Shown: piece by piece, positions 25,262-32,322 of the stretch | Numbering within the stretch: the stretch's first letter is position 1 | Layout: each line of letters begins with the position of its first letter | NCBI GenBank assembly: GCA_900318245.1 | Contig: ONJT01000024.1 | Coordinates: 1-46,742 of the forward strand | DNA length: 46,742 nucleotides | Direction of reading: 5' to 3' | DNA from: an uncultured Bacteroidales bacterium | Lineage (GTDB): Bacteria; Bacteroidota; Bacteroidia; Bacteroidales; Paludibacteraceae | The notes under the pieces: model-generated | The model's input: the letters and a program-made list of their open reading frames with translations, nothing else | What the model was told of the DNA's origin: nothing | The model's database searches: none | Translations under genes and position numbers: made by a program

Positions 25262-26350
25262 TTACTCTCTCCAGAACTTTGCCGCATGGTGACCCTTGAT
25301 CAGCACATGGTGGTTCGCAATCGGCGAAGTCAACAGATACTGACTGACGATCGGCGTTGTCTGAATCCATACCTGCGTACGGCACATGTTCTTCTCATAC
25401 TGGCAACGCGTAACCTTCACATTCACAGCCAGTAAGCGCTTCAGGTCGTGACTCAGTTTGACTAAGGTATAATCGCCGGCAGGTACCTCTCCATGAATCG
25501 CTACACCGATACCCGATTCGAAATGCGTAGTGAACTCATGCTTCTCAGTCATGCTCAGCGCGATCGTACATTTCGCCAACAGGATCTGTCCGTCCGGTTG
25601 AATACGTGCGGGGTTCGCCATCCAACCCGGCTCGCCCGTCAGGTTCTTGCACGCAATCATCGTCAATAGTACCGGAATGTCACTCTCGCAACCAGCCGGA
25701 ATACCTTCGTCTTGCAACTTACTGATAGCCAAACAACCCGTGTTCTTGACGGTCTTGAACAGATCGAAGCAACGCATCGTGATACCGTCCAAATGGTTCT
25801 TCTTGATGATCTCCTTCAAGCGCTCGTAGATAGCCTCAGCTCCCTTCATACCCGGATCTACCTCACCCAGACTCGATACCTCCGTGAACGGGATATCAAT
25901 CAACTGGCAGTTCATCGAAGTCAGTATTTCCTTGTAGTCCACATTCGATGCAATCAACCAATCCGAAGAAGCGCCGACAACGCCCAGACGCAAGATCTTA
26001 TCGTTATGCAGCACTTTTTCCAGCGGTACACGCGTCAACGAATCTGTCTCGCTCGGGTCCGGGAAAATAGTGTCGTTCGCATGCATCATGATCTTCGCCA
26101 AACCGTTACGCTGACGAATAAAACTCAGGATTTCCAAAGCGGCCGGAAGCGAGTTACTGAACTCACTAACCATCAGATAAACAGGACGCTTCAGGTCGAT
26201 TTTCTTCTCGCGAACAAGATCTACGAACTGGGCCTCTGTACCACCGGAAAGGACGGCGATAACTTGGTTCTCTTCAATGAACGAATCCGAAATCTTGAAG
26301 GGCATTCCGGACACCTCAGTATGGAGGTGGGAGCATAAAGTGTGTAACAT
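25262..26350 (-). CDS. L-fucose/arabinose isomerase-like protein (COG2407 type)
   Basis: A 362-aa product. The region DGITMRCFDLFKTVKNTGCL, followed by a segment with IPAGCESDIPVLLTM, matches the core of the FucI/AraA-like sugar-isomerase superfamily, where such Glu/Asp residues bind the metal. The C-terminal strand-rich segment fits the isomerase C-terminal domain. It is much shorter than true FucI (about 590 aa), and the substrate is unknown. It leads the unit with aldolase and CoA-transferase. A role in sugar turnover is inference. A start at 26350 is used; an internal Met at residue 16 is the alternative. Confidence 0.75.
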   Translation of the reverse strand: MLHTLCSHLHTEVSGMPFKISDSFIEENQVIAVLSGGTEAQFVDLVREKKIDLKRPVYLMVSEFSNSLPAALEILSFIRQRNGLAKIMMHANDTIFPDPSETDSLTRVPLEKVLHNDKILRLGVVGASSDWLIASNVDYKEILTSMNCQLIDIPFTEVSSLGEVDPGMKGAEAIYERLKEIIKKNHLDGITMRCFDLFKTVKNTGCLAISKLQDEGIPAGCESDIPVLLTMIACKNLTGEPGWMANPARIQPDGQILLAKCTIALSMTEKHEFTTHFESGIGVAIHGEVPAGDYTLVKLSHDLKRLLAVNVKVTRCQYEKNMCRTQVWIQTTPIVSQYLLTSPIANHHVLIKGHHAAKFWRE

Positions 26351-26390
26351 GGCTGTATGTTATTTGTTAGTGTTGTTACAAATTGCGGCG

Positions 26391-26421
26391 CAAAATTACT
26401 AAAAAGTTTGCATATATGCAA
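26391..26421 (-). promoter_or_regulatory. Promoter of the FucI-like/aldolase/CoA-transferase unit
   Basis: TTG at 26421-26419, 20 nt, TAATTTTG at 26398-26391. The leader is about 35 nt. Confidence 0.75.
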
Positions 26422-26426
26422 ATATT

Positions 26427-26930
26427 TTATTGTTTTTTCACTCGAAATGAGTAATATTTCTGTCCGAAATAGCTGATTATGACCGTTATGACGGTGATAA
26501 ACATCTTACTCGGCGTCGGATACCAGCCCCACATCTCTACGCATAACTTGAGTCCGAAATAGTTGATAGCGAGATTAACAGCCACGATTGTAATATACCG
26601 AATTAACTGCCGCGCGCCGTGCAAATCCGACTGCGTGAAGGTCACGTATTTCTGTAACCAGAAACCCGTCAACAACGTGATCGGAAAGACGATACAAAGG
26701 GTCGCGATATGCGGTGTGAGGCATAATTGAAAATGGGAAATGGGCAATTGGAAATAAACCAAACTATGCCCGATAACAAAGTTATAAATCAAGAAATAGA
26801 GCACCCAATCGAGGACCATATTTCCCCCGCCGCACGCCGCATAACGAAACATCTGTTCCGGCATAACTTTGCGGAACGGCACATAAAAAAAGTCAATTAT
26901 TTTGGTAATACCCTCAGCTAATCTATTCAT
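26427..26930 (-). CDS. GtrA-family membrane protein (first copy)
   Basis: A 167-aa protein with four predicted membrane segments and the GtrA pattern (EQMFRYAACGGGNMVLDWVL, FPITLLTGFWLQKYVTF, YFGQKYYSF at the end). GtrA proteins help move polyprenyl-phosphate sugars across the inner membrane. Residues about 58-69 (FQLPISHFQLC) are encoded by a period-8 tract (26725-26756) and look inserted compared with relatives, where this loop is shorter. ATG 26930 is preferred over GTG 26939. Its leader is repeat RepA copy 1. Confidence 0.85.
   Translation of the reverse strand: MNRLAEGITKIIDFFYVPFRKVMPEQMFRYAACGGGNMVLDWVLYFLIYNFVIGHSLVYFQLPISHFQLCLTPHIATLCIVFPITLLTGFWLQKYVTFTQSDLHGARQLIRYITIVAVNLAINYFGLKLCVEMWGWYPTPSKMFITVITVIISYFGQKYYSFRVKKQ
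26725..26756. repeat. In-frame period-8 tract in gtrA copy 1
   Basis: Units AATTGAAA, ATGGGAAA, TGGGCAAT, TGGAAATA on the plus strand. They encode the loop between the second and third membrane segments. Confidence 0.6.
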
Positions 26931-26937
26931 ATCGAGC

Positions 26938-27024
26938 ACCTTTGCGGCTGCAAAGACTAGGTGTTTCCGTTAAGCGGAAAAACCGCTACAGGGAAAAGGC
27001 CCAACCTTTGCGGCTGCAAAGGTA
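26938..27024 (-). promoter_or_regulatory. Duplicated leader RepA, copy 1 (upstream of gtrA)
   Basis: About 87 nt, nearly the same as 40526-40616. On the minus strand, after the -7 box, the RNA has AGCGG (about 26986) able to pair with CCGCT, and the overlapping TTTCCG able to pair with CGGAAA. The two hairpins exclude each other. A last hairpin CTTTGC-AGCC-GCAAAG lies just before the start codon. The arrangement suggests an attenuator or translation switch. Confidence 0.65.
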
Positions 27025-27047
27025 CTATTTTTTTTTGAAATGTGCAA
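27017..27047 (-). promoter_or_regulatory. Promoter of gtrA copy 1
   Basis: TTG at 27047-27045, 20 nt, TACCTTTG at 27024-27017. It sits at the distal end of RepA. Confidence 0.8.
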
Positions 27048-27284
27048 ACTTTTGAGCACTTTTGTGCATTTTCTTGCTTTTAGGACTCGCGGTGTAGGCA
27101 TGGAGGATTGCCTTGACTTGGCAATCCGAACGGGAGGAGCCGCGGGGAGCGAAGCTCCGACCATAGACTTATTGGTTATCCAGGATAAATGCGGGTGTAG
27201 CCCATGCGGCATGTAGCATTGGCGTTTACCTTCGGTGCTGTTTCTGTTTTTGGCTATTAAGGGGTATTTACCTATTCTCCAGCA
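27048..27284. other. Gene-free stretch with strong hairpins
   Basis: A perfect hairpin GGATTGCC-ttgactt-GGCAATCC (27102-27124) is followed by GGAGC-GAA-GCTCC (about 27139-27152) in a GC-rich patch. A 38-codon plus-strand frame (MEDCLDLAIRTGG...) and a minus-strand frame cross it; neither resembles anything I know. I see no promoter here. Confidence 0.35.
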
Positions 27285-27364
27285 GGTTTCCACCTTGTCC
27301 CAAAGGGTGCTCAATGGGTGCTGAAAGGGTGATCAAAGGCTCCTCAGCCCAAGATCACCCTAAC
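27285..27364 (-). repeat. Dispersed repeat RepB, copy 1 (3' of an exported-protein gene)
   Basis: An 80-nt block about 90% identical to 39500-39579, same orientation, 18 nt after the stop at 27383. On the minus strand it holds the hairpin GGGTGATC/GATCACCC with an inner GGCT/AGCC, and three 11-12-nt tandem units of the pattern (G)ATCACCCTTTC / AGCACCCATTG / AGCACCCTTTG. It probably acts as a 3' end or terminator element. Confidence 0.7.
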
Positions 27365-27382
27365 CAGACTCCAAGAATCTTA

Positions 27383-28045
27383 CTATTTCACCTCTTGTCC
27401 CTGCAGCGTATAGGTCTTGTCTGCATTTTCAACAAGTACTTGGTCCTTTTTGAGTACTTTGCGTGCCGACTTCCGCGGAGCCGAAGGTGTTTCTACATCC
27501 TGTGCTTCACCGTTGCCAGGAAGAGAATAGAAATCGTATTTAGTATTGTTTTTTACCAGTAATTTATAAGCATTTTCTACTTTTACTAGAGTGACTAAAT
27601 CTTCACAAAATGCATTTGTAGATAAAGTTGCTAATGTTTCCCCATATTCTGTTTGAATTTTAATAGTATAATAGTATTTGCAATCTTCAAATGAACAATC
27701 TTCCCATCCTATTGTGTTTGAACGTTCATACGTTACAAAACTCCATTTATTGTCAGCAGTAAATATTCCTCTTGATAACAAGGTATAGGAACAACCTGCT
27801 TTCTTTGTAATTGTCTTATACAAACTACCATCATTAGCATTATAAATATTAATAATTCCCAGGTCTTCATCTTCTTCATAAATAAAATTTCCAACAATTC
27901 CGTGATCGCCATAACGTCCACCTTCAAGTATGGCTATTCCCCATCCAAAATTTATTTGATTTTCAAAAGTGTGTAATAATGTAATCTGCGCGTTGGCAAA
28001 TGTAGCAGCAATCATAGCTGCGAGCATAAAGATAGATTTTTTCAT
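27383..28045 (-). CDS. Exported 220-aa protein with a GQEVK C-terminal tail
   Basis: Signal peptide MKKSIFMLAAMIAATFANAQ. The mature part looks like a small beta-propeller-type or WD-like fold with aromatic strands (GGRYGDHGIVGNFIYEE...). The C-terminus, after APRKSARK, is VLKKDQVLVENADKTYTLQG then QEVK, the tail shared with 43168-44034 and the fragment at 7727. I infer an export or sorting role for the tail; function of the body is unknown. Leader C lies upstream, RepB downstream. Confidence 0.8.
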   Translation of the reverse strand: MKKSIFMLAAMIAATFANAQITLLHTFENQINFGWGIAILEGGRYGDHGIVGNFIYEEDEDLGIINIYNANDGSLYKTITKKAGCSYTLLSRGIFTADNKWSFVTYERSNTIGWEDCSFEDCKYYYTIKIQTEYGETLATLSTNAFCEDLVTLVKVENAYKLLVKNNTKYDFYSLPGNGEAQDVETPSAPRKSARKVLKKDQVLVENADKTYTLQGQEVK

Positions 28046-28097
28046 AATGTTAAATATTTTTAATGGTTATATACATAAAAAATGGACGTTCCTTATC

Positions 28098-28229
28098 ATC
28101 CTTAAGGCTGTAGGAAACGCCCATATACCGATAAGTCACGCCCATATAAATGGACGCTTGCAGACTTATTATTGGTATATCTTCTGAACTTCCTACATTC
28201 TAAGGATTCCAATAAATCGCAAACGCGAT
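28098..28229 (-). promoter_or_regulatory. Structured leader C of the exported 220-aa protein
   Basis: The gene-free stretch 28046-28253 holds a 110-nt nested hairpin. Its arms are ATCCTTA/TAAGGAT (28098/28201), TGTAGGAA/TTCCTACA (28109/28190), ATATACC/GGTATAT (28123/28174), ATAAGTC/GACTTAT (28131/28163), and CGCCCAT/ATGGACG (28139/28150, one mismatch). A small hairpin ATCGC-AAAC-GCGAT (28216-28229) precedes it in the RNA. It stands where leaders A and B have GCGT-TTATTG-ACGC, with different sequence but kept pairing. Confidence 0.6.
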
Positions 28230-28253
28230 ATTCAATATGTCCTTGCTTTTTAA

Positions 28254-28270
28254 CGCTGTCAAGGCCAGCG
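28254..28270 (-). terminator. Hairpin after the BRO/DinD-like gene
   Basis: CGCTG (28254-28258) pairs with CAGCG (28266-28270). On the minus strand a TTAAAAAG run follows, so it is only a weak terminator. It separates the BRO gene from leader C, 6 nt after the stop. Confidence 0.4.
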
Positions 28271-28275
28271 AGATA

Positions 28276-29160
28276 TTAGTTTTTCTTATCCTCCTCGTCA
28301 AAAGGCAGTTCTTCCGCCTTGCTATCTTCTATCGGCTTGAGGTAATCTGATGCCTTCGCCGAAGAAATAATACTGCGACCAAGACCTTTTTCTATATTTT
28401 CACGCGCTGCACGAGCAGCATCACCACCTCTTTTAGCTACTTTCTTATTAGCCTCAACGCCTTTAGGATTATATTGCTTCGAGTACTCAGTAGTAGCGGC
28501 CTCCGCTAAGGTATTGAGCGCCAACTCCAAATTGGTCATATTGTCTCTAAGGTTCTCTTTCTTGAGACCTTTGAATTTCTTGTATTCCCCGGTCGTTTTA
28601 CCGCTCCATGCCTTAGTAATAATGTCCGTCAAAAGTGCAAAATCACGGCCTTCTTGCATTCCGCTACGTTTCCACTCATCCGTTAACTCCTTACGGGTTT
28701 CGATGGACTTAACGCGTTGGTTAATCCAATTCTCTCCGTAGCCTAAGCGGCGATAGTCGTTAATGGCTTGTTTAATGGATAGTTCCGGATCTTGTACTTG
28801 ATCTAAACGGGCACTACCCACTTGCGCTAACCATTGTTTGACAGGTTCTGCTTTCTTGGAAGGAATAGACTGAATAATACGTAATAGTCGCTCTGTATCA
28901 GCTACATCCGTAGAGTAGTTTTTCCCATCAGCAGCTGGCAATTTCAGTTGCTTACAATTTGTAATCAACTCATTTGCACCTTCTTGTTTAAGGCGTTTCT
29001 TAAGTACAGCCCAATAGGTACTTGCACCGCGCGCATCAGGTTGGTCAGTTAATACACCAACGACATCAGTAACAGAAAAATAGTATTTCTGTTCCTCGTC
29101 ATCCCATACGATGCGTACTTGCTTGTCGTCAAATGCTTGTATTTTTAGTTCACGAGACAT
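28276..29160 (-). CDS. BRO-N / DinD-like protein (copy 1)
   Basis: A 294-aa cytoplasmic protein. The N-terminal half (about 10-110) is a BRO-N/antirepressor-like domain with VRIVWDDEEQKYYFSVTDVV. The C-terminal half has a DinD-like pattern (RDFALLTDIITKAWSG, GLKKENLRDNMTNLELALNT, then a basic helix). The end is ELPFDEEDKKN. Such proteins occur in phages, mobile elements and the SOS-induced DinD, which interferes with RecA. It is paralogous to 39625-40518 over its whole length. The promoter is divergent from rsmA. Confidence 0.8.
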   Translation of the reverse strand: MSRELKIQAFDDKQVRIVWDDEEQKYYFSVTDVVGVLTDQPDARGASTYWAVLKKRLKQEGANELITNCKQLKLPAADGKNYSTDVADTERLLRIIQSIPSKKAEPVKQWLAQVGSARLDQVQDPELSIKQAINDYRRLGYGENWINQRVKSIETRKELTDEWKRSGMQEGRDFALLTDIITKAWSGKTTGEYKKFKGLKKENLRDNMTNLELALNTLAEAATTEYSKQYNPKGVEANKKVAKRGGDAARAARENIEKGLGRSIISSAKASDYLKPIEDSKAEELPFDEEDKKN

Positions 29161-29181
29161 GTCTTAAATAACTTTCGGCCG

Positions 29182-29212
29182 CAAAATTACAACTTTTTTC
29201 TCAATTATGCAA
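29182..29212 (-). promoter_or_regulatory. Promoter of BRO/DinD-like copy 1
   Basis: TTG at 29212-29210, 20 nt, TAATTTTG at 29189-29182. The spacing matches the other promoters. No palindrome resembling a LexA box was seen. Confidence 0.75.
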
Positions 29213-29229
29213 GTTTTTTAGCGAAAAAT

Positions 29230-29260
29230 TTGTGTATTCCAAATATTTGTAGTACTTTTG
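29230..29260 (+). promoter_or_regulatory. Promoter of rsmA-corA
   Basis: TTG at 29230-29232, 20 nt, TACTTTTG at 29253-29260, divergent from the BRO promoter. The leader is about 95 nt and starts in a TTTTGCAGCCGCAAAAG palindrome. Confidence 0.75.
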
Positions 29261-29357
29261 CAGCCGCAAAAGCCCGGAAGGGTCCCCTATACATATTTTT
29301 TTACGGGGGAAAGTTTAACTAAATGAACACCATCTATGGACGACTATCACGCGGACA

Positions 29358-30128
29358 ATGCAACAAGTACACGCCAAAAAATTTCTTGGCCAGCACTTCT
29401 TGACGGACCTGAACGTCGCCCGCAGAATTGCTGAGACCATCACCTCGGGCCGAACCATCGAAATCGGACCGGGTATGGGTGTGCTTACTCAATTTCTCCT
29501 CAAAAATCCAAATATCAACCTTACCGCGATCGAGATAGACCGCGAGTCGGTGGCATACCTCAAAGAGTGGTATCCCGAACTGCACCTCATCGAAGGAGAT
29601 TTTCTTAAACTCGATCTGAGTACCATCGTGCCAGAAGGCGAATTTAACGTCATCGGCAATTATCCGTATAATATCTCCTCGCAGATATTTTTCAAAGTAC
29701 TTGACTACAAAGACCGTATTCCCGTTTGTTCGGGTATGATACAAAAAGAAGTAGCGGAGCGCCTGGCTTCCAAACCGGGCAAGAAAGCGTACGGCATTCT
29801 CTCCGTGCTGCTCCAAGCCTATTATGATATAGAATACTTATTTACAGTAGATGAATATGTGTTCAACCCGCCGCCTAAAGTCAAATCGGCTGTCATACGT
29901 ATGACTCGAAACCGACGACGACGGTTGGATTGCGACGAAGCGCTCTTTAAGACAGTTGTCAAAACGGCCTTTAATCAGCGACGAAAACAGATGCGCAATT
30001 CTCTTCAACAGCTGGTAGGAAAGGGAAATCCCATCCTTGAAGAGAAGATATTCACAATGCGCCCCGAACAGCTGAGTGTTGAACAATTTATCGAATTAAC
30101 CACTTTAATCGAAAACAATCATGTCTGA
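29358..30128 (+). CDS. rsmA: 16S rRNA (adenine1518/1519-N6) dimethyltransferase
   Basis: A 256-aa KsgA-type methyltransferase. The substrate-binding N-terminus reads KKFLGQHFLTD. The SAM motif IEIGPGMGVLTQFLL is at about 34, and the catalytic NYPYNISSQI stands where NLPYNIS is usual. The late FNPPPKVKSAVIR follows. It dimethylates two adjacent adenines in the 30S subunit. The length is normal. It overlaps corA by 8 nt. Confidence 0.96.
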   Translation: MQQVHAKKFLGQHFLTDLNVARRIAETITSGRTIEIGPGMGVLTQFLLKNPNINLTAIEIDRESVAYLKEWYPELHLIEGDFLKLDLSTIVPEGEFNVIGNYPYNISSQIFFKVLDYKDRIPVCSGMIQKEVAERLASKPGKKAYGILSVLLQAYYDIEYLFTVDEYVFNPPPKVKSAVIRMTRNRRRRLDCDEALFKTVVKTAFNQRRKQMRNSLQQLVGKGNPILEEKIFTMRPEQLSVEQFIELTTLIENNHV

Positions 30129-31071
30129 AATCAAGATATTCTATAAAGATAAGGAGAAAATCAAAGTAGCTCGTGCTATCTCCGCCCTCAAAGAGATCGA
30201 CAAGAAAGATATCATCTGGATCGACCTGCTCGATGTATCCGACAAGACGGAGGATACGCTGGAGGGTTTCCTCAAAATCGATATCCAGGAAGATGAAGAG
30301 ATGGAAGAGATTGAGCTCTCGTCCCGTTATATCCAGACGGATGACTCGATTGTCGCTAACTCCAACTTCCTGAAGAATAACTTCGAAATGGAGCCGGTGA
30401 ACTTTATTATCAAGAACTCCATCCTCGTCTCTATTCGCGATAACGAACTCGATACCTTTAACGAGACCTTCAAGAAAATCTTCGTCAATACCCGCAACTA
30501 CCCGACGGGTTATCACGTGTTGGTAGCGCTCTTCGAGACGCGAGTAGAGAAGGATGCCGACTTGATTGAGGATACCACGGATTTAATTACCGAACTCTCC
30601 CAACAGATTAATGCTGAGTCGGATCACGTAGATGAAGATTTGCTGGTACAGATTAAGGACTTGCAAGAAAAAGTGACCATCATTCGTCAGAACATCATGG
30701 ATAAACAGCGAGTTATCTCTAATATCCTTAAATGCGATTTCTTCCCCGAAGAACTCAACCCGCGTTTGACGATGATCATCAAAGATATCAACTCGCTCTT
30801 CGACTATACCCGTTTTGGTTTTGACCGTCTTGACTACCTCCAGGATACCTTCCTCGGTTTGGTAAACATCGAGCAGAACCGTATCATCAAGATCTTCACG
30901 GTCATCAACATCATCTTCCTGCCGCCTACCCTCATCGGTAGCCTCTACGGTATGAACTTTGACTTTATGCCGGAACTGCATTGGCGACTCGGTTATCTGT
31001 TCGCCCTCGGATTGATGGTGATGTCGGTAGTCGTTATCTTGCTTATTTTCAGACTAAAAAAGTGGTTATAA
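30121..31071 (+). CDS. corA: CorA-family magnesium/cobalt transporter
   Basis: A 316-aa inner-membrane channel. A large N-terminal cytoplasmic domain with a long helical part is followed by two C-terminal membrane helices. The selectivity signature YGMNF lies at the end of the first helix (about 278). It is on one transcript with rsmA, with an 8-nt overlap. The 160 nt downstream to nadA hold nothing I can name. Confidence 0.93.
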   Translation: MSEIKIFYKDKEKIKVARAISALKEIDKKDIIWIDLLDVSDKTEDTLEGFLKIDIQEDEEMEEIELSSRYIQTDDSIVANSNFLKNNFEMEPVNFIIKNSILVSIRDNELDTFNETFKKIFVNTRNYPTGYHVLVALFETRVEKDADLIEDTTDLITELSQQINAESDHVDEDLLVQIKDLQEKVTIIRQNIMDKQRVISNILKCDFFPEELNPRLTMIIKDINSLFDYTRFGFDRLDYLQDTFLGLVNIEQNRIIKIFTVINIIFLPPTLIGSLYGMNFDFMPELHWRLGYLFALGLMVMSVVVILLIFRLKKWL

Positions 31072-31231
31072 ACAATTTGTTAACAAGTGCGATGCTACAC
31101 AGTATAAAACTTGTTCCACGTTGCATTTATCAAATCAACCAACATTGCTTCTAATTTAATTTTTTAGTATAAAATAGCAAATATCAATCACTTAGCTAAC
31201 TTATTAACACTTTCAACACCTATTCATATTC

Positions 31232-32176
31232 ATGGATTTAGAAAAGAAAAAATATATAGATAAAATTAAATCCTTAGCCCGGGAGAAGAATGCCGTAATT
31301 TTTGCGCACTATTATACGCGACCGGAGATCCAAGAGATAGCGGATTTCATCGGTGACTCACTCGCATTAGCCCAGCAAGCTACGCGCGTACAGGCGGATA
31401 TATTAGTAATGTGTGGTGTGCATTTCATGGGTGAAACGATGAAGATCCTTTGTCCGGATAAGAAAGTCCTCATCCCGGAACCCGCTGCAGGTTGTTCGCT
31501 TGCCGACAGTTGCAAAGCCGAAGACCTAGCAGTTTTCAAGGCGCAGCATCCAGATCATATGGTAGTAAGTTACGTCAATACTACCGCCGAAGTAAAGGCT
31601 TTGACCGACGTAGTAGTTACTTCGTCCAATGCCAAGAAGATAGTAGACCAATTACCCAAGGACGCAAAAATCATCTTCGGACCTGATCATAACCTCGGAT
31701 CGTATATCAATTCCGTAACAGGCCGCAATATGCTTCTCTGGAACGGTGCCTGCCATGTGCACAGCCGTTTTTCACTTGAGGCTTTGCTGCAACTAAAGAA
31801 AGAAAACCCGGGCGTAGAAGTGCTGGCACACCCGGAGTGCAAAGCACCTATCCTCGCGCAGAGCGACGTCATCGGTTCTACTAAAGCGTTACTCGAATAT
31901 ACTATTAACTCTCCCGCGAAGCGATTTATCATCGCTACCGAATCCGGCATTCTCTTTGAGATGCAGCGCGCATGCCCGGATAAAGAGTTTATCCCTGTGC
32001 CGCCGGAAGTGACCGAAGGAATAGGTTGCTCGTGTAACGAATGCGAGTATATGCGGATGAACACCCTTGAGAAAGTATATAACTGCCTACTCCACGAGTC
32101 GCCGGAGATTCAAGTACCGAAAGAGACCGCCGAGAAAGCGGTATTGTCCATCCAACGAATGTTAGAAATGAGTTGA
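31232..32176 (+). CDS. nadA: Quinolinate synthase NadA
   Basis: A 314-aa 4Fe-4S enzyme making quinolinate from iminoaspartate and dihydroxyacetone phosphate in NAD biosynthesis. The cluster cysteines are in CGVHFMGETMKIL, ACHVHSRF, and the third in CSCNECEYM. The substrate-binding patterns FAHYYTRPEIQ and HPECKAPI are present. No nadB or nadC is adjacent. No standard promoter was seen in the 160-nt gap before it. Confidence 0.95.
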   Translation: MDLEKKKYIDKIKSLAREKNAVIFAHYYTRPEIQEIADFIGDSLALAQQATRVQADILVMCGVHFMGETMKILCPDKKVLIPEPAAGCSLADSCKAEDLAVFKAQHPDHMVVSYVNTTAEVKALTDVVVTSSNAKKIVDQLPKDAKIIFGPDHNLGSYINSVTGRNMLLWNGACHVHSRFSLEALLQLKKENPGVEVLAHPECKAPILAQSDVIGSTKALLEYTINSPAKRFIIATESGILFEMQRACPDKEFIPVPPEVTEGIGCSCNECEYMRMNTLEKVYNCLLHESPEIQVPKETAEKAVLSIQRMLEMS

Positions 32177-32259
32177 TATACGATTATTAAGATAAATTAT
32201 ACTAACTATCATAAATTTCGTTTTATTTTAGGTTTTTATTTACGATTACTATTAAAGAC

Positions 32260-32290
32260 TTGTGTATATTATAAAGAAGCAGTAATTTTG
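32260..32290 (+). promoter_or_regulatory. Promoter of the GT4 gene
   Basis: TTG at 32260-32262, 20 nt, TAATTTTG at 32283-32290. This places the start of translation at ATG 32323 rather than TTG 32311. Confidence 0.75.
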
Positions 32291-32322
32291 TCGTCGGTTT
32301 AACAAAATTATTGCTTTTTTGT

